This document shows, one piece after another, positions 1 to 6,205 of a DNA stretch of 9,339 nucleotides. A program made the translations under genes and the position numbers. The stretch comes from an uncultured Gammaproteobacteria bacterium (GTDB lineage Bacteria > Pseudomonadota > Gammaproteobacteria > UBA9214), in contig CAJQOV010000011.1 in NCBI GenBank assembly GCA_905480065.1, forward strand, positions 1 through 9,339. The letters are read 5' to 3'. The notes under the pieces are model-generated. The model ran no database searches, had not been told where the DNA came from, and saw nothing but the letters and a program-made list of their open reading frames with translations. How positions within the stretch are numbered: the stretch's first letter is position 1; each line of letters opens with the position of its first letter.

Positions 1-262
1 CGTCCCAGTCACCCTTGGCGGAGCCGTCACTGCGCTGGATATAGGGTTTGAGTGTTACCGTGAAACCGATGTGCTTGAGCGCATCCTGGAACTTTTGCTG
101 TTTGTCATCCGTGCGCCGGGTGGCATAGGCGGTGGCCGCAACGATCTCGCCCTCGGCGCTGATGCGCTGCCAGAATTTGCGGTAATCAAACTGGCGGGCG
201 TAGGCCTGGCGCGTGGTGTAGTAGATGTTCTGTACATCGACGAAAATCGCGATTCTGTTCAC
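1..262 (-). CDS. NYN domain (LabA/DUF88-like) putative ribonuclease, 3' end missing
   Basis: The first 87 codons are visible before the gene leaves the window at its left edge. The protein begins with a hydrophobic strand carrying the FVDVQN motif (residues 7-12), with the acidic Asp9 typical of NYN/PIN-fold nucleases. It reaches the SAKGDWD motif (81-87), which in this family places further acidic metal ligands at the active site. Basic and aromatic residues lie between them (YATRRTDDKQQKF, 46-58). Family members are usually metal-dependent RNases or DUF88 proteins of unknown substrate. The start is GTG, chosen because the FVDVQN strand should lie within the first ten residues and no better in-frame start lies close upstream. 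The Shine-Dalgarno sequence is weak. The gene is divergent from recQ. The assignment to the NYN fold is firm; the substrate is unknown. Confidence 0.85.
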   Translation of the reverse strand, partial: MNRIAIFVDVQNIYYTTRQAYARQFDYRKFWQRISAEGEIVAATAYATRRTDDKQQKFQDALKHIGFTVTLKPYIQRSDGSAKGDWD

Positions 263-299
263 AACCGGGCCTGTGGGTGACGTGACTTGCAGCGCGCCG

Positions 300-308
300 A
301 GGATAACA
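300..308 (-). promoter_or_regulatory. Possible extended -10 promoter of the NYN gene
   Basis: Read on the minus strand, this stretch is TGTTATCCT, that is TG, one base, then TATCCT, which matches four of six bases of the -10 consensus. It would start transcription about 30 bases before the GTG codon at 262. No good -35 hexamer is seen 17 bases upstream. This is pattern-based and weak. Confidence 0.25.
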
Positions 309-443
309 CGCCGGCGCCCGGCCAGTGTCCGCAACGCCGGGCCTGGCACACTTGCGCACCCGCGAGCCGATTGCGCTGCCCGTCCTGTAAATATCCCTGC
401 ATAGCAACGGTCTGCGACACTGGCCGGGTGTGCCGGCGGTGTT
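306..443. repeat. Long imperfect inverted repeat between the divergent NYN and recQ genes
   Basis: The core arms are CCCGGCCAGTGTCCGCA at 317-333 and TGCGACACTGGCCGGG at 413-428, exact inverted copies apart from one missing base. The pairing continues outward with small gaps: AACACGCCGGCG at 306-316 faces GCCGGCGGTGTT near 432-443. The arms are therefore close to 28 bases, with a loop of about 80 bases. The left arm partly overlaps the possible promoter of the minus-strand gene. It could fold in a transcript, act as paired binding sites for a regulator, or be the remnant of an inverted duplication. No T-tract is present, so it is not a simple terminator. Otherwise I see no gene in 263-527. 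Confidence 0.55.
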
Positions 444-527
444 GGGCGCGGCGTACATGCATGGCAGCGTGCTGCTGACGGGCTGGCAAGTGATCCGATC
501 CTGAGCGTTGCCGGGAAAACGGGTACA

Positions 528-2408
528 ATGCAACGGATGACTACCCCTCATTTCCCGTCGGCAGCAGCATTCCACGATCCTTCACCCGCGCCAGACTTGC
601 GCTATTCCCCGTGCGCGACAGACTTCCACCAGACCCTGCAGCGTGTGTTTGGTTTTTCCAGCTTTCGTCCGCAGCAGCTGGCCATCATCGATGACCTGAT
701 TGCCGGCCAGGACGCCTTTGTGCTGATGCCGACCGGTGGCGGCAAGTCGCTCTGTTTCCAGATTCCTGCCCTGCACCGGGCCGGCGTGGCGGTGGTGGTA
801 TCGCCGCTGATCTCGTTGATGAAGGACCAGGTGGACGCGCTGCTGGCCAACGGCGTGGCGGCGGCCTGCTACAACTCCGCGCAGGGTGCGCAGGCGGCGC
901 GCGAGGTGCTGGCCCGGTTGCATGCGCATGAGCTGGACCTGCTGTACATCAGCCCGGAGCGCCTGATGAGCGCTGCCTTCCTGGAACGGCTGGCGGAGAT
1001 CGACATCGCCCTGTTCGCCATCGACGAGGCCCACTGCGTGTCCCAGTGGGGCCATGATTTCCGTCCCGAGTACCAGCAGCTGGGTGCGCTGCGCGACCAC
1101 TTTCCGGGCATCCCGCTGGTGGCGCTGACCGCCACGGCCGATGCGCAGACGCGCGAGGATATCGTGCGCGTGCTCGGACTTGGCGCGGCCCGTCGTTATG
1201 TGAGCGGTTTTGACCGCCCCAACATCCGCTACACGGTGCTGGAAAAGCACAAGCCGTTTGATCAGTTGCAGCGTTTCCTGGACAGCCGCACCGACCAGGC
1301 CGGCATCGTCTATGCGCTGAGCCGCAAGCGGGTGGAGGAGGTGGCCGGGAAGCTGCAGGCCCGGGGTATGCGCGCCGCCGCCTACCATGCCGGTCTGCCG
1401 GCCGCCGTGCGCCAGCAGGTGCAGGAGGATTTCCTGCGCGATGAACTGCAGGTCGTGGTCGCAACCGTGGCATTCGGGATGGGCATCGACAAGCCGAATG
1501 TGCGCTTTGTCGTGCATTACGATGTGCCGAAACATATTGAAGGCTACTACCAGGAGACCGGTCGGGCCGGGCGCGACGGCCTTGACGCCGAGGCGCTGCT
1601 GCTGTTCGGTGCGCAGGACGTGGGCACGGCACGGCGCCTGATCGAGAACAACGACAACCCGGAACAGAAACGTATCGAGCTGCACAAGCTGAACGCCATG
1701 GTCGGCATGGCCGAGAGTGTGACCTGCCGGCGCCGGGTGCTGCTCAACTATTTCAGCGAACGCCTGGAGCAGGACTGTGGCAACTGCGATGTGTGCCTGA
1801 ACCCGCCGGAACAGTTCGATGCCACGGAGGACGCCCGCAAGGCGCTGTCCTGTGTCTACCGGGTCGGGCAGCGCTTTGGCGTCGGCTATGTGGTGGAGGT
1901 GTTGCGCGGTGCCGATAACGAGCGCATCCGTTCCTTCCAGCACCACCAGCTGTCCACCTACGGGCTGGGCAGCGATCGCAGCGAGCAGGAATGGACCTCC
2001 ATCATTCGCCAGCTGATTCACCATGGCTACCTGGTCCAGGACATCGCCAACTATTCGGTGCTGAAGCTCACCGAGGCCGCCCGGCCCCTGCTGCGTGGTG
2101 AACATGGTTTGCAGCTGGCCAGGCCGCGTATTCATGAACAGCTGAAGAAAAAACGCCCGCGCATGGATGCGCTGCAGGGGCCCTATGATGAGCTGCTGTT
2201 TGATCAACTGCGCGAGTTGCGCAAACGCATCGCCGACGCACAGGGTGTGCCGCCCTACATCGTATTTGGTGATGCCACCCTGGTGCAGATGGCGCGCGAC
2301 AAACCGACGGACGCAGCGGGGCTGCTGAATATTATCGGCGTAGGGCAGCACAAGCTGGCTAAATACGGCAGCGAATTTCTCAACAGCATTGCCCTGTACG
2401 CCCTGTAA
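528..2408 (+). CDS. recQ: ATP-dependent DNA helicase RecQ
   Basis: This is a 3'-to-5' DNA helicase of the RecF recombination pathway and of replication-fork repair, acting in the cytoplasm. All family parts are present. Motif 0 is FGFSSFRPQQ (41-50). Walker A is MPTGGGKS (67-74) and Walker B is DEAH (166-169). The aromatic-rich loop is VSQWGHDFRPE (171-181). Motif VI is QETGRAGRDG (342-351). Four zinc-binding cysteines lie at 400, 417, 420 and 423, followed by the winged-helix RQC domain and a C-terminal HRDC domain (about 550-626). At 626 residues it is slightly longer than E. coli RecQ (about 610), because of some 30 unconserved N-terminal residues. The start is uncertain. ATG 528 has only a weak GGGAA upstream, and ATG 537 is an in-frame alternative. 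The DUF971-MoaD gene begins 26 bases after the stop, suggesting one transcript. Confidence 0.98.
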   Translation: MQRMTTPHFPSAAAFHDPSPAPDLRYSPCATDFHQTLQRVFGFSSFRPQQLAIIDDLIAGQDAFVLMPTGGGKSLCFQIPALHRAGVAVVVSPLISLMKDQVDALLANGVAAACYNSAQGAQAAREVLARLHAHELDLLYISPERLMSAAFLERLAEIDIALFAIDEAHCVSQWGHDFRPEYQQLGALRDHFPGIPLVALTATADAQTREDIVRVLGLGAARRYVSGFDRPNIRYTVLEKHKPFDQLQRFLDSRTDQAGIVYALSRKRVEEVAGKLQARGMRAAAYHAGLPAAVRQQVQEDFLRDELQVVVATVAFGMGIDKPNVRFVVHYDVPKHIEGYYQETGRAGRDGLDAEALLLFGAQDVGTARRLIENNDNPEQKRIELHKLNAMVGMAESVTCRRRVLLNYFSERLEQDCGNCDVCLNPPEQFDATEDARKALSCVYRVGQRFGVGYVVEVLRGADNERIRSFQHHQLSTYGLGSDRSEQEWTSIIRQLIHHGYLVQDIANYSVLKLTEAARPLLRGEHGLQLARPRIHEQLKKKRPRMDALQGPYDELLFDQLRELRKRIADAQGVPPYIVFGDATLVQMARDKPTDAAGLLNIIGVGQHKLAKYGSEFLNSIALYAL

Positions 2409-2434
2409 ACGCAGACTTGATAACCGGAAACCCC

Positions 2435-3067
2435 ATGACCGAAGCTGCCGCGCGCGTTACTCCGACCGGGATTAAACTGCACAGGAAATCCCGACTGCTG
2501 GAGATCAGTTTCTCGGATGAGCAGTGCTTCATGTACCCCTGCGAGTACCTGCGCGTGTTCGCGGCCAGCCAGGGGCAGGGGGAGGCCGGCCTGGTCAGCG
2601 GCAAGCAGCGGGTCGAGATCACGCAGCTCGAACCGCAAGGCACCGAAGCGCTGCAGCTAAGCTTCGACGACGGCTTCACCGCCACGCTGGACTGGCAGGC
2701 CTTGCACGAACTGGGTGTCAATTACGAGTCCAACTGGCAGGGCTATCTGCAGGCGCTGCAGGACAATCATCTGCCACGCGAGGAGGATCGCGTCACCGCC
2801 GCAAACGGAAAAGTCACCATCAAGCTGGTGTATTTTATCCAGCTGGCAAAACTGACTGGCAAGGATGAAGAGCAGGTCGAGTTGCCGCCAGCAGTCACCA
2901 ATGTCGAAACCCTGCTGTCCTGGATGTGCACCAGGCGGCCGGGCTGGGAGACGGCGTTTGCGCCTGACAGGGTGCAGGTCACCGTGAACCGGCATTTCAG
3001 CGAGCCGTTCACGCGCATCGAGCACGGTGACGAGGTGGCGCTGGTGCCGCGGGCGGTCCAGTCTTGA
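2435..3067 (+). CDS. DUF971 (GBBH-like N-terminal) protein fused to a MoaD/ThiS-like beta-grasp domain
   Basis: The protein has 210 residues in two parts. Residues about 8-95 match DUF971, the fold found at the N terminus of gamma-butyrobetaine hydroxylase: TGIKLHRKSRLLEISF, then PCEYLRVFAAS and ITQLEPQGTEALQLSFDDG. Stand-alone DUF971 proteins occur near iron-sulfur and molybdenum cofactor genes. Residues about 126-206 have the MoaD/ThiS ubiquitin-like pattern: VTIKLVYFIQLAKLTG, EEQVELPPAVTNVETLL, APDRVQVTVNRHF and HGDEVALVP. MoaD normally ends in Gly-Gly, which is adenylylated and thiocarboxylated. This protein ends PRAVQS, so the usual sulfur-carrier chemistry is not expected. The start is ATG 2435, preceded by GGAAA four bases upstream; a TTG at 2417 is less likely. 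It is probably co-transcribed with recQ. The two domain calls are good; the joint function is unknown. Confidence 0.85.
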   Translation: MTEAAARVTPTGIKLHRKSRLLEISFSDEQCFMYPCEYLRVFAASQGQGEAGLVSGKQRVEITQLEPQGTEALQLSFDDGFTATLDWQALHELGVNYESNWQGYLQALQDNHLPREEDRVTAANGKVTIKLVYFIQLAKLTGKDEEQVELPPAVTNVETLLSWMCTRRPGWETAFAPDRVQVTVNRHFSEPFTRIEHGDEVALVPRAVQS

Positions 3068-3196
3068 GCGGGCGCAGCCGGTGTCCGGGCCCTGATCGGG
3101 CGGGCACATGCCGGCGCGCCGACCCGTGGCAGCATTGCGCGGCGCGCTGGCAAATGCGCAAGCCGGTGGTTGCTGCCCGCTGCAGTGGAATGGTGC

Positions 3197-4819
3197 ATGG
3201 CCTCTGACGTTCTCGATTCGGTGTTCGCTTATCACCAGTCGAGCAAGCATCGTTTCGAAGCCTTCGCGCCGGGGCCGGGCTACCTGGACTGGGCCACGCA
3301 ACCGGACCCGTTCCGCCGCTATGCCGGGGCGCGGCTGATTACCCTGGAGCAGGTGCCGCCGACCGCGGCACCCCTGTTCGACTCCATCTTCACCCCGGGT
3401 TCACTGCCGGCCGCGTCAGCGGTGAATCACCACACGATCTCGCAATTGTTCTTCGACAGCCTGGCGCTGTCTGCATGGAAGAGTGCCGGTGCGAATCGCT
3501 GGGCGCTGCGCGTCAATGCCTCCAGCGGCAATCTCCACCCGACCGAGGGCTACCTGGTGTGCGGGCCGCTCGCGGGGCTGTGTGAGCGACCGATGGTCGC
3601 TCACTATGCGGCGCAGGAACATGCGCTGGAGGTGCGGGCCGAATTCGACCCCGAGCTCTGGAAATCCCTGTGCGCGGGGTTCCCGCCGGGAACTTTTTTC
3701 ATCGGCCTGGGCTCGATCCACTGGCGCGAGGCATGGAAGTACGGCCAGCGCGCCTTCCGTTACTGCATGCATGACGCTGGACATGCGCTGGGTGCCGTGA
3801 GCATGGCGGCGGCAGGGCTCGGCTGGCACACGCGTCTGATCGATACTGTCGGGACGGAACAACTCGCCTGCCTGCTGGGTACGTCGCAGGTGCACGCTGC
3901 CGAGGTGGAAGAGCCGGATATGCTGATCGCATGCCTGCCGGTGCGCCCGTCGTCCCCGTTGCCGGAAATTGCCGCAGACAGCTTGTCCTCATTCGCAGCG
4001 CTCGACTGGCAGGGGCGGCCGAATCCGCTCAGTCCGTCGCACGTGGACTGGGGCATGGCAACGATTGCCACGCAGGTCCGCAAGCCGCACGGGACCTGTG
4101 TGTATGAGTCATTTGTCAGCCCGCTGCAATCCTGGTCACCACCGCCACGCACGGTCGCGCTGCGCCGGGTGATCCGGCAGCGGCGCAGTGCCGTGGCCAT
4201 GGACGGGGAGACCCGCATTTCCAGTACCACGTTTTACCGCATGCTGGACCGCACGCTGGCCGTCCCCGGGAGAGCACCGTTCGACACGCTGCCCTGGAAA
4301 TCACATCTGCACCTGGCGTTGATGGTGCACCGCGTGGACGGGGTGCCGCCGGGGCTGTACCTGCTGGTGCGTGACCCCGCGCAGCGCGAAATACTCGACC
4401 AGGCGCTCACCGAGGCCGATCCGTGGCACCAGCCGCCCGGTTGCCCGCCGACATTGCCGCTGTATTGCCTGATAGAACGCGATACCCGCAACGCGGCGCG
4501 CGAGATTGCCTGCCGCCAGGACATCGCCAGCGACGGCTGTTTCAGCCTGGCGATGCTGGCGGAGTTCGATGCCCCGCTACACCGCTATGGCCCGTGGTTT
4601 TACCCGCGCCTGTACTGGGAAGCGGGCGTGATTGGCCAACTGCTCTATCTCGAGGCCGAGGCGGCGGGCATCCGCAGTACCGGCATCGGCTGTTACTTCG
4701 ACGATCCGATGCACGAGGTGCTGGGGCTCAGCGGCCGCCGCTTCCAGGACCTGTATCACTTCACCGTGGGCGGCCCGGTGGAAGACACCCGGCTGACCAC
4801 GCAACCGGCCTACAGATGA
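3197..4819 (+). CDS. SagB/ThcOx-family dehydrogenase, two tandem nitroreductase domains
   Basis: This 540-residue protein starts with the family signature YHQSSKHRFEAFAPGPG (12-28), followed by LDWATQPDPFRRY (30-42). The first nitroreductase-fold half includes NASSGNLHPTEGYLV (107-121), a region expected to contact FMN and phosphate, and the helix YCMHDAGHALGAVSMAAAGLGW (189-210). The second half includes RQRRSAVAMDG (327-337), YWEAGVIGQLLYLEAEAAGI (473-492) and a final HFTVGGP (521-527). Relatives use FMN; some oxidise azolines in RiPP maturation, but most long two-domain members have no known substrate. No YcaO cyclodehydratase or precursor peptide is visible. The start is ATG 3197, with GGA seven bases upstream. 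The preceding 129 bp (3068-3196) holds no gene I can support. The stop overlaps an ATG in ATGA, which matches the start of a broken exonuclease copy. The family call is strong; the reaction is unknown. Confidence 0.9.
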   Translation: MASDVLDSVFAYHQSSKHRFEAFAPGPGYLDWATQPDPFRRYAGARLITLEQVPPTAAPLFDSIFTPGSLPAASAVNHHTISQLFFDSLALSAWKSAGANRWALRVNASSGNLHPTEGYLVCGPLAGLCERPMVAHYAAQEHALEVRAEFDPELWKSLCAGFPPGTFFIGLGSIHWREAWKYGQRAFRYCMHDAGHALGAVSMAAAGLGWHTRLIDTVGTEQLACLLGTSQVHAAEVEEPDMLIACLPVRPSSPLPEIAADSLSSFAALDWQGRPNPLSPSHVDWGMATIATQVRKPHGTCVYESFVSPLQSWSPPPRTVALRRVIRQRRSAVAMDGETRISSTTFYRMLDRTLAVPGRAPFDTLPWKSHLHLALMVHRVDGVPPGLYLLVRDPAQREILDQALTEADPWHQPPGCPPTLPLYCLIERDTRNAAREIACRQDIASDGCFSLAMLAEFDAPLHRYGPWFYPRLYWEAGVIGQLLYLEAEAAGIRSTGIGCYFDDPMHEVLGLSGRRFQDLYHFTVGGPVEDTRLTTQPAYR

Positions 4820-4858
4820 GCAGGGCAGGCGTCATCTCGTCGCCATCGACTCCGAGAC
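4816..4858 (+). pseudogene. Truncated, frameshifted remnant of the exonuclease gene's 5' end
   Basis: Immediately after the SagB-like gene, an ATG overlaps its TGA as ATGA. The block GTCGCCATCGACT at 4839-4851 is identical to 6214-6226, which encodes VAID in the intact exonuclease gene. The following CCGAGAC resembles TTGAAAC there, giving VAIDSET against VAIDFET. Here the ATG and the VAID block are 23 bases apart instead of 12, so the frame is broken, and recognisable similarity fades after about 4858. The rest of the gap up to 4951 holds nothing I can identify. The position right after the shared gene end makes chance unlikely, but the fragment is short. Confidence 0.6.
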
Positions 4859-4951
4859 GCGACCCGCAACGGGTACGGTGCCAGCACAGGGTTATCCAGT
4901 GGGCAATGGCGAACCTGCGAGGGCGCCGGGGGGTAGTGCCGCGGTGTTGTC

Positions 4952-5620
4952 TCAAATGACGTATTTCAAGGCCTCGACTGTCAGGCTCAATTGCACGTCG
5001 CTGTTCACCAGCGTGGATAGACCGGTCATGCCAAACTCGAACCGGTTGATCGTCGTGGTGGCCTTGACCAGGATCTTCTGGGTCTTGCCGATGCGGGTCC
5101 CGTTCACCGGTGTTACGGTAACTTCGAACTGGACCGGTTTGGTAATGCCCAGCAAGGTCAGGTCGCCGGACAGCAAGGCCGTGTCGGAGCCGGTCCAGTG
5201 AAATTCGTGACTGATGAACCGGATTTCGGGGTAGTGTTCCACGTCGAAGAACTGCTCACCCTTGATCATGTTGCGGATGACGAGACCCTCGGTATCCAGG
5301 CTTGATGTCTTGATCATCACCATGGTCTGACCGTCTGCGTGGTCACCGGTCTTGAGCGCCATGCCGCCCTGAAAGTCATTGAAATGGCCTTCAATATGCG
5401 ACACCTTGTTATCGACGTAGAAGCTGACCTGGGAAGTGCCTCGATCGATGCGGTACAGATAACCTTCCCGCGCCGCAGAAAGCATCGTCTCCAGCAAGGA
5501 GCTATCGACCGTGCCGTCCCGGAAGGGCGCACAGACTTCCGGCTCTTGCGCAGCCAGCAGGCCAGAAAAGGCCAGCAAGCTCACCATGGCAAGCGTTCGG
5601 GTGCAAAATCTTCTTATCAT
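4952..5620 (-). CDS. YceI-family lipocalin-like exported protein
   Basis: The protein has 222 residues. Residues 1-24 form a signal peptide: basic RRFCTR, a hydrophobic core AMVSLLAFSGLLA, and a likely cut near LAA-Q. An unusual linker of about 28 residues, with a cysteine at 30, precedes the YceI barrel (about 54-222). The barrel shows YRIDRGTSQVSFYV, GHFNDFQGGM, FDVEHYPEIRFIS, SGDLTLLGITKPVQFEVTV, RFEFGM and the final strand SDVQLSLTVEALKYVI. YceI proteins bind isoprenoid-type lipids in the periplasm; several are induced by stress or high pH. The start has an excellent AGGAGGT at 5631-5637, ten bases upstream. The gene converges on the SagB-like gene and lies between two copies of a duplicated junction, so it may be a later insertion at this locus. 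The physiological ligand is unknown. Confidence 0.93.
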   Translation of the reverse strand: MIRRFCTRTLAMVSLLAFSGLLAAQEPEVCAPFRDGTVDSSLLETMLSAAREGYLYRIDRGTSQVSFYVDNKVSHIEGHFNDFQGGMALKTGDHADGQTMVMIKTSSLDTEGLVIRNMIKGEQFFDVEHYPEIRFISHEFHWTGSDTALLSGDLTLLGITKPVQFEVTVTPVNGTRIGKTQKILVKATTTINRFEFGMTGLSTLVNSDVQLSLTVEALKYVI

Positions 5621-5630
5621 AAAAATACAT

Positions 5631-5700
5631 ACCTCCTTGTTATGACGGGAAAAATATAATATCAGAATATAAGTAAATTATGTAATATAAATATTCTACG
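5631..5700 (-). promoter_or_regulatory. AT-rich upstream region and Shine-Dalgarno of the YceI gene
   Basis: Reading toward the gene, positions 5650-5700 are strikingly rich in A and T (runs such as AATATTTATATTACATAA), unlike the GC-rich surroundings. They are followed by AGGAGGT at 5631-5637. Several TATATT or TATTAT hexamers could act as a -10 element, but no single -10/-35 pair stands out. The composition suggests a strong or UP-element-like promoter, or DNA bound by a nucleoid protein. Confidence 0.45.
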
Positions 5701-5746
5701 GATTGCCACACAGGTTGGTTCCCCGGTCGATTGGCCAAAGGTATAG

Positions 5747-5772
5747 AAAACCGCGTTGGCGGACGGGTTTTT
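5747..5772. terminator. Weak terminator-like hairpin
   Basis: AAAACC at 5747-5752 can pair with GGTTTT at 5766-5771. Alternatively CCGC 5751-5754 pairs with GCGG 5759-5762 around the loop GTTG, followed by five T residues at 5768-5772. The symmetry would allow function on either strand. No obvious transcript on the plus strand enters here, so it may be fortuitous or a remnant of a lost gene. Confidence 0.25.
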
Positions 5773-6121
5773 GTGTAGGGGGAAATACCTGCAAGTTGCT
5801 GGAAAACAGGACTCATGCCCACTGGTGACAGACAAGGGCGGCAGCCCCGGTCTATGTGCAGGGAGTCCCCGGAGTATCACGACAAGCAGCCGTCCGTGGC
5901 AGGTTCAACCGGCAACACAGTAGCCCGGCATGAAAATACCGGTCCCGACCGAATGGTGGGCAGGATGTCTTCACGGCAAGCTAGCGGGCGCATCGGGCAG
6001 AAAGCGGGTTTGCGCGAAACCGGTTACAACGGGATGATGGCGCTACCCCACGGAAACGGAACGCCAGAACGCCATGAGCGAGAACCCGACACGACTGGTT
6101 TGCCTCATCAGCCAATACTGG
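5773..6121. other. Intergenic stretch with no recognisable gene
   Basis: An open frame runs on the plus strand from 5815 into the exonuclease. Its conceptual product is rich in Gly, Arg, Pro and His, shows no domain, and has no Shine-Dalgarno, so I do not call it coding. The exonuclease itself starts at 6202. Short GC-rich inverted motifs occur, such as CCGGTCCCGACCG near 5940 and AACCGGTT near 6019, but no array. The stretch may be the decayed remainder of the duplicated segment whose end is seen at 6122-6205. Confidence 0.5.
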
Positions 6122-6205
6122 CGCTTTCAGGATCTCTGTCAGGTTGCCGTGGGCGGCCCGCTGGAAGTCCCCCGGATGGCCACGCAACCGGCCTGCACGC
6201 AATGA
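6122..6205 (+). pseudogene. 3'-terminal remnant of a second SagB-like gene
   Basis: Read in its own frame, this stretch gives RFQDLCQVAVGGPLEVPR followed by MATQPACTQ and a stop. It aligns without gaps to the last 26 residues of the SagB-like protein (RFQDLYHFTVGGPVEDTR then LTTQPAYR) at about 15 of 26 residues. The bases 6124-6194 match 4741-4811 at about 58 of 71. Roughly ten of the 13 base differences change an amino acid, as expected for a sequence no longer held by selection. Its TGA (6203-6205) overlaps the exonuclease ATG as ATGA. Upstream the frame stays open to a TGA at 6035-6037, with an ATG at 6074, but similarity to the SagB-like gene is lost before 6122. Confidence 0.75.

Noticed and set aside
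582..2351. A 589-codon open frame on the minus strand opposite recQ.
   Set aside because: It is a shadow produced by codon bias in recQ; its product is rich in His and Gln with no domain pattern, while the plus strand encodes a complete RecQ.
3108..3338. A small plus-strand frame just before and overlapping the SagB-like gene, with a segment ANAQAGGCCPLQW that looks like a leader-core boundary of a RiPP precursor.
   Set aside because: It overlaps the start of the SagB-like gene in another frame, its later part is arginine-rich shadow sequence, and no cyclodehydratase is present. The Gly-Gly-Cys-Cys stretch comes from GC-rich DNA shared with the upstream region of ATG 3197.
4952..5620. The YceI gene as cargo of a transposon or integron cassette, given the flanking direct repeats.
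   Set aside because: The repeats are copies of gene ends, not terminal inverted repeats or attachment sites, and there is no transposase or integrase. A duplication or rearrangement explains them better.
5815..6201. N-terminal extension of the exonuclease frame back to ATG 5815, which would give a 295-residue protein.
   Set aside because: The extension has no domain, no Shine-Dalgarno and a composition typical of non-coding frames. The DEDDh family begins a few residues before the ExoI motif, so ATG 6202 is the better start, and part of the stretch encodes a SagB-like tail in a different frame.
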